64,000 nucleotides of DNA from Phymatolithon calcareum (taxonomy: Eukaryota > Rhodophyta > Florideophyceae > Hapalidiales): positions 496,001-560,000 of the forward strand of contig OZ345368.1 in the NCBI GenBank assembly GCA_977006965.1, given 5' to 3'. Both the position numbers and the translations under genes were made by a program. Below are positions 33,290-43,033 of this stretch, one piece after another. The notes under the pieces were generated by a model. The model was not told the DNA's origin. It worked only from the letters and a program-made list of their open reading frames with translations, and searched no databases. Each line of letters opens with the position of its first letter. The stretch's first letter is position 1.

Positions 33290-33458
33290 GTCTTGCCTAG
33301 TTCTCGCTTGGGACAGATACCAGAGATGGGTTTTTGTATTCCACTGCATCGTGGCACACCAACAAAAACAGAAAATCTTCATTACATGCCCCAGCGTCAG
33401 CAGATTCGTTGGAAACTTTTAAATAAAAATCTACCTTTCTTTCTTTCTTGGGATAGGT
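33290..33458 (+). mobile_element. SINE-A copy, 5'-truncated
   Basis: Matches the 3' two thirds of SINE-A with an internal deletion: GGGTTTTTGTATTCCACTGC, CACACCAACAA, GCGTCAGCAGATTCGTTGG, AACTTTTAAATAAAAATCTA, and a (CTTT)n tail. Confidence 0.75.
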
Positions 33459-33475
33459 CGAATAAGGCCGATGAA

Positions 33476-33622
33476 CGAATAGTTTCCAACCGGGAAAATG
33501 GGAAATTGGGGTCCCGTTCGAACGCCAGTACGTCCAATAGAACACCTGCATTTGTGAAATTTTACTTTTTCTGCTTCCTTCAGGTTCAATTTCCACATAC
33601 AGTATGTGTATTCTATTGGACT
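33476..33622. mobile_element. Harbinger-type MITE, right-truncated copy
   Basis: Follows TAA and begins GGCCGATGAACGAATAG; it matches 27725-27870 through TATTCTATTGGA but lacks the right inverted repeat. It abuts a SINE-A tail. Confidence 0.75.
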
Positions 33623-34389
33623 ACTTGAACCAAAGTAAAACGTTTAGGGTACCCATACTGTAATGATGTTTACTTCCGGGAATACAAATTTGTATTTTAT
33701 GTGGTCCTATATATAGACTATGATAGAAAAGCCGAGATCGATTGAAACGAAGTATTTTCGGCGCTATTCGTTGCTCTCCTTTCAAATTGATAAAGCCTAA
33801 AATCTCGGAAAAAATCGCAAGAATGCTCGGTACATATTCTGTGTTGTTGTCCAGCAATGTGCCTGTCTCTGCGCTAGATGCACAAAAATTACAGTTTGCT
33901 AGTTGCCAACAAGGTGCATATGAGACAATCATATCAATATTATCTATGTATCCCACGCATTAAACCGCCCTCCAATAGGCCTCTACCCTAGTTCACATTC
34001 CGAAAACGTTTAAGTCGTAGACCACTTAAACAATTTGGTGGCGTGTCGCAAATGAATATAGAATGTGCACTCATATATTAACCTTTGCTCCCCATACGGA
34101 ACAACAGTCGATATGTTGCCAATGTTACCGTTTGCGGGGAAATACGCACCTTGCGACTCGAAAATCTCGCGCTCGAAACAATCCTTTGCTCCAGTGATTC
34201 TCCGCAGCCTGCCCTGCACCTTGGTTTCCGCCTTGCTTTGTGAATCTCTTTCGCACACTCGCCGGATTTCTGTACAGTTGCTCCATCTTGCGCCTTCCAT
34301 CGTGAATTGCGAAGCGAGATCCACTCTCGTCTTGCCAATTCCCGGCCGGAAATTCACTGCTTCTTGCTTCCATATAGGACCATCGCAAA
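33623..34389. other. Upstream region of the exchanger gene; no gene recognised
   Basis: Short open frames on both strands, none convincing. No TATA-like or other promoter element could be assigned with confidence. Confidence 0.35.
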
Positions 34390-36276
34390 ATGGAGAGCAA
34401 GCGCTTCAACTTTTGCGCTCTGTTCCGAATGCCGGGGCAAGCAAAACTTCCAGCGGCCGCACTTTCTAGCATCTGTGTTGTGTTCATGCTGTTACGTCAC
34501 ACAGAAGGAACGAAACTTGCAAAACAATTCGAAGTCAACAATGTCGTATCATCACATGCGGAGATGTCTGCAGGAACCAGACACGTCGAACAGGAGGAAT
34601 TGAAGAATGTTTTAGACGGACAAGCGTCCGTAGGGACCCAATACGCAGAGCATAGCGAAGTCAGCGATGGGTTGTCACTTCTTGGAAAGATTTCAGTGAG
34701 ATCTGCCGGCTATCCGGTAAACTACTGCACTGGCAAGAGTCCCAATAATGTTCTAAAGTCGTCGAATAAGGCATGGCTTGCTCTTCTTCTACCTGTAGTG
34801 CTGTTCACTTTTGCCGGACTTGCCGTTATAACCGATAAGTACTTCGTCAAATCTCTGGAGAGAATTGTCAACGTGTTTGGAGTAAGCGATGATGTAGCAG
34901 GGGCAACATTCATGGCTGCAGGCTCAAGCGCGCCGGAGCTGTTTACTTCTTTACTGTCTACGTTTGTTACCAAGGATGATATTGGAGTTGGCACTATTGT
35001 CGGCAGTGCAGTGTTCAACATTCTCGTCATCATCGGTGTGAGTGCCGCCATGGCGAGGGAAACTCTGTTGCTCGACTTCAGGCCTCTGCTAAGAGACGCC
35101 GTTTTTTACATCGCAAGTGTTGTTGCTCTAATGATTTTTGTGCTGTTCTCCACGAAGGGACAGGCAGAATGGTGGGAGGGGTTGATATTCCTTATCGGTT
35201 ATGCAGGCTACATTCTATTTATGAAATACGGAAACAAGCCCTACTTCGAGATTACTAAAAAATACATAAGAACGAGAGAGGAAACAGCCGCTATCGACAC
35301 GGAAGCTGGTGCAGCAGGCGAGTCCAATGTCCAGCAAATTCCGGAAAACGTCTTGAAAAATGATGCTCAATTGGAATGCGAAGCAACTTACTTCGCAAAG
35401 TTTCTCAATCAAGATGTCGATGTCACTGAAGGTCTTCCCGAGAATGGATTAAATGGATGTCGTATTCGACAAGAATCAGTTGTTTCAGCACCTGCGCCTT
35501 CCTCAAGCACCGACTCGCCTACAACTATTGTGAAATGTCATGATGGGAAGATCAAGGCCAAAGATGAAGATAACATGGTGATCATAGATGCATCTTCGCT
35601 GCCACCGTCGCCAAACATATCCAATGATGCCATTGTATCAGAAGATGATCGCGAAACGTTCATGGGAATTCACCTCCCTGGGTCACCAGCTGGGTGGATC
35701 TCGTTTCCATTCCTCTTCATCTGGAAGCTTGTCTTTAAGCTTACAGTTGTCGACTGCACTACTGAGAAATGGGCGAACTGGTGGTTGCTGACATTTGCTG
35801 TTTCAATTGTATGGATTATGGGCATTAGCTATGTCATGGTTGAAGCAGCACGCCTCTCTGGATGCTTGATAGGAATCCCATCCTCGGTCATGGGGCTCAC
35901 TGTGCTCGCAGCTGGAACGAGCGTCCCAGATGCACTGGCCTCGGTTTCTGTTGTAAGGAAAGGCTTAGGAAATATGGCCGTGAGCAATGCTGTGGGAAGT
36001 AACGTCTTCGACATCCTTGTCGGACTTGGTCTGCCGTGGTTTTTGGGCGGACTTATCCTCAAGAAGCCTCAATTGATCACTGTGAGTCCCGTGGGGCTAG
36101 TGGTCATACCGATTGGGATTCTATTTTCAACAGTCATCGCTCTGGTCTTCATTCTTGTGCTTCTGAAATGGAAACTGTCCAAAACCCTGGGATACATATT
36201 GTTCGGACTGTATGCAATGTTTCTGATTTATTCTCTCTTGGACGTATACGTCCTTCACATTGGCGGCAAGCAGTAA
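34390..36276 (+). CDS. K+-dependent Na+/Ca2+ exchanger (SLC24/NCKX family)
   Basis: 628 residues, no intron, ATG at 34390. Such exchangers extrude Ca2+ across a membrane in exchange for Na+, with K+ co-transport. A hydrophobic N-terminal segment (about 20-36) may be a signal sequence, followed by a hydrophilic stretch to 126. The first helix cluster (127-280) holds the alpha-1 repeat GATFMAAGSSAPELFTSLLS (171-190) with the ion-binding Glu183. A hydrophilic loop (281-435) is rich in Asp and Glu. The second cluster (436-625) holds the alpha-2 repeat AAGTSVPDALASVSVVRKG (507-525) with Asp514 and SNAVGSNVFDILVGLGLPW (532-550) with Asp541. In NCKX proteins the Asp at this last position gives K+ dependence, whereas NCX proteins have Asn. 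Length and layout fit the family, and no damage is visible. The plasma or an internal membrane is the likely site. Confidence 0.95.
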   Translation: MESKRFNFCALFRMPGQAKLPAAALSSICVVFMLLRHTEGTKLAKQFEVNNVVSSHAEMSAGTRHVEQEELKNVLDGQASVGTQYAEHSEVSDGLSLLGKISVRSAGYPVNYCTGKSPNNVLKSSNKAWLALLLPVVLFTFAGLAVITDKYFVKSLERIVNVFGVSDDVAGATFMAAGSSAPELFTSLLSTFVTKDDIGVGTIVGSAVFNILVIIGVSAAMARETLLLDFRPLLRDAVFYIASVVALMIFVLFSTKGQAEWWEGLIFLIGYAGYILFMKYGNKPYFEITKKYIRTREETAAIDTEAGAAGESNVQQIPENVLKNDAQLECEATYFAKFLNQDVDVTEGLPENGLNGCRIRQESVVSAPAPSSSTDSPTTIVKCHDGKIKAKDEDNMVIIDASSLPPSPNISNDAIVSEDDRETFMGIHLPGSPAGWISFPFLFIWKLVFKLTVVDCTTEKWANWWLLTFAVSIVWIMGISYVMVEAARLSGCLIGIPSSVMGLTVLAAGTSVPDALASVSVVRKGLGNMAVSNAVGSNVFDILVGLGLPWFLGGLILKKPQLITVSPVGLVVIPIGILFSTVIALVFILVLLKWKLSKTLGYILFGLYAMFLIYSLLDVYVLHIGGKQ

Positions 36277-36374
36277 CATACTGCATCGTGGATGTGTCAG
36301 GTGTTGACGTATACTTTATATGATTCTCGACGGTGCTGTACGTGAAAGTAAAATTGTTGTCGGAGAAGTTGATT

Positions 36375-36420
36375 GCAGTTGGGACACATGGTACCTTCTC
36401 ATTAAATCCATTTAATTACG
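36375..36420. repeat. 45-bp segment shared with the MULE at 52.8 kb
   Basis: About 100 bp after the exchanger stop codon, AGTTGGGACACATGGTACCT and TCTCATTAAAT, then TTTAATTACG, match the reverse complement of 52836-52885 almost exactly. It may be 3'-UTR sequence captured by the MULE, or a shared small repeat. Confidence 0.6.
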
Positions 36421-36761
36421 ATTAAAGTGTATAATTTATATGTATACTTCCTCCCGCAAAAGATGTGAAGACAATCGCAAAACGGTAAAAAAATATCAGA
36501 ACAAAGGAGAATTTATTAGCTTTTGCGTGCTCTTTTAGAGCTTCGTCGCGCAACAGCTATTCACGTTGATCCATAATACGACTGGGTTCTCATAACGGAG
36601 ACGACACATGGCGCGACGGCTACACCTGCCGCTTCTCTGTCACGGTGATCTTCCAAGTTCAATTTCCGGATACTCACGTGTGAAACTATTCAATCAATCC
36701 GCAGCTTGGTGTTCGTCTCGAGTTGCCCGTGCTATACATTAATCCCCTCTCTCTGGTTCCT

Positions 36762-36991
36762 ATTACAGCGTGCCACAGGACAGGGGAGTAACTTTCCCCC
36801 TCGAGGTCCCGAAGGAGACCAGAGGTGGGTTTTTGTAGTCCACTGAGTCGTGTCACACCAACAAGAAAAGAAAGCCCCTTCAGGACAGAATCTAGCCAAA
36901 ACCCCTTGGCCTTAGGAAAGTTGCCCCGAGCGTCAGCAGATGCGTTGGTAACTTTTAAATAAAAATCTACCTTTCTTCTTCTTCTTCTTCT
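36762..36991 (+). mobile_element. SINE-A full copy with 14-bp target-site duplication
   Basis: The 230-bp element ends in AACTTTTAAATAAAAATCTA followed by CCTTTC and (TTC)n. TCTCTCTGGTTCCT is found at 36748-36761 and 36992-37005, directly flanking it, which proves retroposition. It is nearly identical to the minus-strand copy at 13433-13667. No pol III box is visible. Confidence 0.88.
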
Positions 36992-37377
36992 TCTCTCTGG
37001 TTCCTGCTCACAGCCTTTTGTTATTTCATCCTGCCATGCTGACAAGACTGCGCCCTTTTATCGATATTCTTATGGGCGGTTCTTTGCCGTAAAGCTTAGT
37101 TTACGCTCGTCAACTTGGTGGTCCTTTTCAGAAACCCTTTGGAGCGGAAGCACGATTAGAACATCTCAATCAGACTGTATGGTCCTTTGAAAACAAGGAG
37201 ACTCTTTGGAGTTACGTGCGACATTAAATAGGTCAAGGTCTAGGGGCCTTGACCGCCGGAAAAGGGTGAAGCAATATTATTTTGTTGGGTTATACTTGCT
37301 TGCCGAACTCTATCGATGGATAAGTTTGGCGTCTTTTATACTGTTTTTGGAGAGCTCAAGGAACGCGATGGTAATAT

Positions 37378-37790
37378 CTTTCTTTCTTTCTTTTATTGCG
37401 GGATTTATCAGAGCTGGTAAACAACGCCACATCCTTACGGCTCCAGTAGACTTAACAGATACGAGTGGTACTTGATGTCACAACAGCTGCCCAAGCTGCA
37501 CAATGTGCAGACCTTGGGGAAGCTTAACATCTATATCGCTACATAGCCAATCTTCAATCGCCGTCCTTCAAAGGGATGCCCCGGGTTGGAAACCATTTAG
37601 GACGCTCACGGTAGCTAGTCATCTTGCTGCCTTCTTTCATCTTCTTCTGTCTTCTCTCCCAGCTTCCTTGGGCGTTGCGGCACACCACACAGGGCGGAAT
37701 CCATGTACTACCATACTACCAGAAGGTGATAGTCTTCTCCCACGGGGAGGCCGGATCACAGCTCTTGTCAGTTCAAAAAAAACCCTGCAC
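37378..37790 (-). mobile_element. SINE-like retroelement, family SINE-B (full copy)
   Basis: Reading the minus strand, the body ends CTGATAAATCCCGCAATAAA and an (AAAG)n tail, resembling the SINE-C tail. It matches 62187-63000 along its length, with that copy interrupted by a solo LTR. The unbroken CCAGAAGGTGATAG (about 37721) here is the empty site for that insertion. No tRNA-like head was seen. Confidence 0.75.
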
Positions 37791-38410
37791 TGTAGCGGGG
37801 AAAAATTCCTGACTGAGCTCTTGGTTCCTATCTGTGACGCACAGGTGAACGGGCCGGACCGGTATGATAGCCGGCCTGTATCAAATCCGCTTAAATTCGC
37901 AAGATTTTCTCGAGATTTTGCGACGGCGGGCTTGGGTCTGGCATTTCAAGTGTGGCAATTTCTCGATTCGCCGAGTCCCTGGCGTGCGCGTTCACGATCG
38001 CGTCCGCCATTTCCGGCGGGATTACCGTCGGAAGGAGCGCTTTGTGCAGCTTTATCGCTGCGGCCACTTGCGCCGGCGCGGGCGCCCGCGCCCGCGCCGG
38101 AAACTTGTCTTTTTTCGTTTGCGGTCCGTTCGGTCCGGTCAAACCCTTTTCCCCCCAATTCGTGGTTATGGTAATATCTAATCAGACGTGGTGCACCAAT
38201 TCAGTACCCTTCCGTTCGTATTGCGGGCAAGTGACACGCTCGCTAGAGTCAGTGCGGACTTTGCCACTGCGCGAGGACTGCAGCCTTGGAGATCTCGCTT
38301 GAGGAAATTATGAGCGATGTACGCATCGCTGGACGTGTGGCTATTCACAACAAATGGGCATGGATCAACATCAAGAGCGAACAATATGCTTCCTTCAGAA
38401 ATGAAGTTAG
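37791..38410. other. No gene recognised; GC-rich hairpin
   Basis: Overlapping plus and minus frames at 37891-38302 have no ATG-started convincing product. 38073-38100 is a GC-rich hairpin: CCGGCGCGGGCG, loop CCCG, CGCCCGCGCCGG. Confidence 0.45.
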
Positions 38411-38699
38411 TACAGTCCCCGAAATTGGATTACGGACACGTGGACGAGATAAAATATTGGCCTGCCCCACGGCCCATTTTAAAAATTAATTTTATGGTAT
38501 CGAAGCGCTCATAAGGCAAAACTAATTGACAGAGTTTGAAGGCTCTACGCTGGCGTCATCGCATCTAGATGCGCAAAACAGTATTACGGACAGTTTTTTC
38601 GCACGAAACTCAATTACGAACAGTTAACAAAAAGATCACCTCAAGTTTAAATCAAAAGTCACTAGTTACTCAAAATGCGTCCTTCACGCTCTATGAAGT

Positions 38700-39340
38700 C
38701 AACACATCGCTTCGGCATTGACGCATTCAGCTTTTAATAGTCGAATCTTCGATATTTCTCGAAGAAACAAATGGCCCTTTCTTTAAGCTCTTCCATGCTT
38801 TTAAACTGCCGAAAACCCTTGTAAACTTCCAGGACGAGGGTGCCCAGAGATTCTCGACTATGTTGAGATCGGAAAACTAAAGCCGGACACGGGAGAACGT
38901 TGACGAAATTATCAGAAAACAAGTCTTTTGGGTGCTAGCTGTCGTGGCTCGGAGCATTATCCTGCTGAAATATCCAGTCATCGGGACAGTTTTCCTCTGT
39001 AAACGGCAGTAAACACTGCGTTAGAACATTGTACTTGTCTTAAGAATTCATTCTCCCGTTAACGACGCAAATACTCGAAAGCCCATCGCAAGACATGACA
39101 GCCCATATCATGATGGACCACCTCCATTTTGACCCTTCAAAAAGTAGCCCTTTTACTTTCTTTAGTCTTGCAAGTAGTATGTAAACCCCTCGGGGCCATC
39201 CAGATGGAACTTCTTTTAGTCGTAAAAGTCCACCGTCGTCCAGTAAGCCCTCCAAGCGATGTGGTCCTTCGCTCATTTTTCGAGCGCTTGCATGTGACAG
39301 ATTTTAAGCTGGGGCTTTTGGAGTATTTGCGTCGCTAACA
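38700..39340 (-). pseudogene. Tc1-type transposase relic, left arm and centre
   Basis: Fragments in several frames: KKFHLDGPEGFTYYLQD (about 39170), a motif following the first catalytic Asp; SIMIWAVMSCDGL and VVNGRMNS (about 39070); then QDNAPSHDS (about 38950), with the second catalytic Asp; the PDLNIVENLW motif in a shifted frame (about 38860); and VYKGFRQFKSMEEL (about 38810). Stops follow RMNS and HDS. The N-terminal helix-turn-helix region is missing, having been replaced by the inverted right arm. Confidence 0.8.
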
Positions 39341-39735
39341 GGAGAATGAATTCTTAAGACAAGTACAATGTTCTAACGCAGTGTTTACTGCCGTTTACAG
39401 AGGAAAACTGTCCCGATGACTGGATATTTCGGCAGGATAATGCTCCGAGCCACGACAGCTAGCACCCAAAAGACTTGTTTTCTGATAATTTCGTCAACGT
39501 TCTCCCGTGTCCGGCTTTAGTTTCCCGATCTCAACATAGTCGAGAATCTCTGGGCACCCTCGTCCTGGATGTTTACAAGGGTTTTCGGCAGTTTAAAAGC
39601 ATGGAAGAGCTTAGAAAAGAGGGCATTAATTTTTTGAGCAATATCGAAGATTCAACTATTAGAAAGCTGAATATATCAATGCCGAAGCGATGTGTTGACT
39701 TCATAGAGCGTGAAGGACGCATTTTGAGGAACTAG
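39316..39735 (+). pseudogene. Tc1-type transposase C-terminal half, right-arm duplicate
   Basis: Same segment as in the left arm, on the opposite strand: RRMNS, stop, DKYNVLTQCLLPF, DDWIFRQDNAPSHDS, stop, HPKDLFSDNF, then the shifted PDLNIVENLW block and VYKGFRQFKSMEELRKEG through ISMPKRCVDFI. The same two nonsense codons and the same frame shift occur in both arms, so the lesions predate the inverted duplication or were homogenised afterwards. Confidence 0.82.
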
Positions 39736-40128
39736 TGACTTTCCGTTTAAACTTGAGGTGATCTTTTTGTTAACTGTTCGTAATTGAGTTTCGTGCGAAA
39801 AAACTGTCCGTAATTCTATTTTGCGTGTTGTGGATACACATCCTTCATATACACTACATCATAGGTCCACACATGTGCCTGATCAGGTACACACATCTTT
39901 AGCCTAGTCGTCCTATCATATTGTCTCATAACATTGCGCATCTGGATGCGATGAAGTCAGCGTAGAGCCTTCAAACTCTGTCAATTAGTTTTGCATTATG
40001 TGCGCTTCGATACCATAAAATTAATTTTTAAAATCGGCCGTGGGGCAGGCCAATCTTTTATCTCGTCCACGTGTCCGTAATCCAATTTCGGGGACTGTAA
40101 ATGGCTAAATATTTTCCACTACTACTAA

Positions 40129-40168
40129 AATCGCTGTCTGTCTGTGTGTGTGTGTGTCTGTCGGTGTC
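40129..40168. repeat. CTGT/GT microsatellite
   Basis: CTGTCTGTCTGTGTGTGTGT with further GT and CTGTCGG units, just right of the Tc1 element and preceded by CCACTACTACTAAAATCG. The combination resembles some Helitron 5' ends, but no 3' hairpin-CTRR end or Rep/helicase was found, so it is recorded only as a simple repeat. Confidence 0.7.
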
Positions 40169-40198
40169 TCTTTTAATTCTCATTGGTTACATTTCTAC

Positions 40199-40350
40199 AA
40201 GATAAGGTTCAACGCGGTGGATACGCGCTGAGGTGAGGGATCACTCAGAATCCCCAGTATTCTTCTTTTTGTGGGAAATCTATTGGCTGTATGCAGTAAC
40301 AAGATAATATTCAACAGGGTGGATTTGCACTGAGGTGAGGGATCACTCGA
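40199..40350 (-). repeat. Two diverged direct copies of a ~50-bp motif
   Basis: AAGATAAGGTTCAACG...GCTGAGGTGAGGGATCA at 40199-40245 and a diverged copy at 40300-40346; a third copy lies at 61926-61972. On the minus strand all three translate to variants of DPSPQ-(R/C)-x-STxLxxI(I)L, with several third-position differences. It may be coding remnant or a non-coding repeat. Confidence 0.55.
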
Positions 40351-40379
40351 AAATACATTTTTTGATGTGCCATAAGGTC

Positions 40380-42070
40380 GGAAAGTACACGCGTACACAT
40401 GTGTAGATGGGGAGTGAGAGAAGGGGCGTACCTGAGGCATGGGTCGCAAAGGGTAAGAGGTGGGTGGAACAAGAGGAATACTAGAGGCGGAAGGGGTAAA
40501 TCAAGGAGAGCAGTAAGGGGAAAAGGGGTAAAAAGAGGCTGAGAATGAAGTTGAAAGAGGGAGGAACGGCACAAGGGGGAGAAAGGCGAAAAAGGGGAGT
40601 GACATAAAGGTGAAATGACTGGGCTTAACGTTGAGTGGGCTAAAAGGGGACGAGCAAGGAGGGCATAAAAGATACAATTTGAGTGACACAAGGGGAGGAA
40701 AGTTTGAAATGGAAGTGAAACGAAGGTCGTACAGATGGCAATGGAATGGCCCAAGTGACGAAAGCAGTAAGCGCAGAGTGACAAAAAGAGTGAATAAGAA
40801 AAAGTAGAGTGCAACAGAGGCGGACAAGGGAGCAATGAGAGCGGCGGTGCATAGCATGCGAGTAATGAGAAGTGTGGTGGATGAGCAGGCCAAAGAGCGA
40901 AATGTGGGTATAATCGAGCGCAGCACAATGATACATGAAGCGGAGAAAGAACATGAGAGTGGCACGCTGGGTAGGGCAGGACACAAGACTCACAAGAATG
41001 GCGAACAAGGGTTAGCGGAAGGTAAGAATACAGAACACGGCGATAGACGGGCGACGGAGAAGGACGCTAAATTGGAGGACTGGGTTTTTCGGATAAAGGA
41101 TAGGAGCATCCTTCTTTTTTGCTCAAGGGGCATAAGGAGTGACAAGAAGGGCACAAGAGGTCAAAGAGGGAGTGGCATGGAGAGGTGAAAGGGTAGAGTG
41201 AAGTGACAAATGGGACGGAGGGATAGAAAGGGGAGTGTCACAAGGGGCGTACCAGTGGTCACGGCGTGAAACAAAAGTAAAAAGCTGACTGAAACAAAGA
41301 GCGTCAAGTGAAGCAAGGGACGAGAACGATACAAGAGGGAGTGAGTCTTAAAATTGGAGTGACACAAAAGACGCACCAGGCGTAAGGGAGTGACACAGGG
41401 GTGTAAGGAGTGGGCTCGAGGGATATAGGTGAGGTTCAAGAAGGGTACAATAGGAAAATGGAGATGGACAAAGCGGGGGAAAATGGTAGAAGGGAAGTGG
41501 TACAAGGGGCGTACCAACGGAAAGAGAGCGGGACAAAGTTCCGCAAGGAATAAATGGAGAGAAACAAAAAGAGTTAAAGGGGAGTGACGACAAGGGCACA
41601 AGGGGTATAAGCGATGTGCCAAGAAGTGCAAAGTGGGACTAAGGGACGAGCACAAGTGATGAAATGGAAGTGATTCAAAACGCGGAAGGGGCAAAGCGAG
41701 AGCGACACGAGGGGCGCATTGAGGGCAGCGGAGTGATGAAATTGTCGAATGTAGTAAGCGGAGAGTGGCACAAAGGGTGAATAGGAAAAATACAGAGTGA
41801 CACAGGGCGGATGGAGGAGGAACGGGAGAGGCGATACACAGCACGCGAGTAATTACAATTGTGGCGGATCAGTAGGCGAAGAATGAAATTTGGGGCTGAC
41901 GGAGTGCAGACTAGTGACGCATGTAGCGGAGCAAGGACATAAGCTGGAACATTGGGCAGATCAGGACACGGGATTCACACGAGGAGCGGACAGGGGTTAA
42001 GGGAAGGTAAATATGCAAAACACGGAGACGGGAGGGGGACGGAGAAGGACACTAAATTGGAGGAATAGAT
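40380..42070. repeat. Purine-rich decayed satellite, ~977-bp higher-order duplication
   Basis: About 1.7 kb of strongly purine-biased plus strand built of variants around GAGTGACACAAGGGGCGTAC spaced at roughly 33-36 bp. Two larger units are recognisable: 40746-41096 aligns with 41737-42066 (for example GACGGAGAAGGACGCTAAAT against GACGGAGAAGGACACTAAAT). The minus strand is therefore pyrimidine-rich and yields long Leu/Pro/Ser/His-rich open frames (such as 41161-41844) that are not genes. Long homopurine strands can form triplexes or R-loops; no function is shown. Confidence 0.8.
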
Positions 42071-42634
42071 CTTTTGGTTAAGTTCTCCATAGTTTTCACT
42101 CTTCATTTTCTATCTTTTGCATAGGCGCAAAGCGCCTCCACGGAGCCACTTGTCCCTGTCACTAATTTTCACGTCTGTGTCACTTAATTGAAAAACAGCA
42201 CATCAGTGTCACTAATATGAAAAACAGTACTTCAGTTTCACTAATCAGAGAAACAATGGCTCAGTGTCACTAATCCGAAAAAAGGCACTTCTGTGTCACT
42301 AAAAGCAACTCACTAAGACACACTTATAGTCTTCGGCAAGAGTTTCGGAAAACTTTTCGAAATATCAATGCCGATCACGTGAATAAATTTTCTCTCTAGT
42401 ACACGTATCGAATGCTGAAAAGTGAATACATCTATGAATGTAGACGTGATTACGGCCGTATAGAGAGCCTACTGTTGGTGCAACTATAGTTCATGCCACT
42501 TGCAGAAGGCACTCCTCGCTCCAACACACAAGAATGGGACACCGGAGAAACCGGGAAGCTATTGCAAAGCAAGGAATTTATCGCGACTGCTGTCGCCGTG
42601 CAGCTGGTCGAGGCGTACGTTAACCTCTGCAGTG

Positions 42635-42660
42635 GCGAACAGTACCATGGTACTGTTCGC
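42635..42660. repeat. Perfect 26-bp palindrome
   Basis: GCGAACAGTACCA followed immediately by its reverse complement; no spacer, no mismatch. Core CCATGG. Confidence 0.97.
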
Positions 42661-42730
42661 TATCTTATAACAACTTAATTTAGCTGGCGCTCAAGTTTTC
42701 CTCGTGAATGTTCTGCTCCATATTACATTT

Positions 42731-42758
42731 AATTGACCGTTCAGCTGAACGGTCAATT
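42731..42758. repeat. Perfect 28-bp palindrome
   Basis: AATTGACCGTTCAG followed immediately by its reverse complement; core CAGCTG. It is directly followed by the next palindrome at 42759. Confidence 0.97.
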
Positions 42759-42804
42759 CTGCAGGCATGATTAATAGCTCTAGAGCCATTAATCATGCCT
42801 GCAG
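42759..42804. repeat. 46-bp palindrome with one mismatched pair
   Basis: Outer arms CTGCAGGCATGATTAAT and its complement (17 bp each), then one A/C mismatch (42776 against 42787), then the 10-bp core GCTCTAGAGC. 22 of 23 pairs match and there is no spacer. Confidence 0.96.
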
Positions 42805-43010
42805 TTTTGCGAGAGCTTTGCCATTGTCCATAGAACTCTACACCAAAAGTTTGACATTCTTTTTGGCCCGGTTTATCCACGTTGTGGGCCAGTTCGACCT
42901 TGCCGTGATTAGATCGTTACAAATCTAAACATTACCTCCCGATGAGCATCATATACAGTAGATTCTGAAAACGTTGTGCACAACACCTGGAGCTTGCGAA
43001 ACGTGGACTC

Positions 43011-43033
43011 GGCAAGGAGTATTACTCCTTGCC
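43011..43033. repeat. 23-bp palindrome with one-base centre
   Basis: GGCAAGGAGTA, T, TACTCCTTGCC: 11-bp perfect arms. A 12-bp palindrome GTTGTGCACAAC lies about 30 bp to the left. Confidence 0.95.

Larger units (their letters stand above)
38413..40097. mobile_element. Tc1/mariner-type foldback transposon with TA duplication
   Basis: 1685 bp, ends CAGTCCCCGAAATTGG...CCAATTTCGGGGACTG, flanked by TA at 38411-38412 and 40098-40099, the classic Tc1 CAGT...ACTG arrangement. The inverted repeats are very long: the left arm (38413-39085) is the reverse complement of the right arm (39316-40097) over about 670 bp, apart from ~115 extra bases in the right arm (about 39825-39945). About 230 bp of unique sequence lies between. 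The arms contain the 3' half of the transposase gene, so it is present twice, head to head. Confidence 0.92.

Noticed and set aside
34065-34487. Frames upstream of the exchanger on both strands
   Set aside because: They overlap each other and the exchanger start and show no domain; more likely leader or promoter sequence.
40098-40170. Helitron 5' end
   Set aside because: The CTACTACTAAAATCG-(CTGT)n motif is suggestive, but no CTRR 3' end with hairpin and no Rep/helicase protein were found.
41161-41844. 227-codon Leu/Pro/Ser-rich frame on the minus strand (and similar frames at 40311-41008)
   Set aside because: A by-product of the purine-biased repeat block; the composition follows the satellite units and there is no domain.
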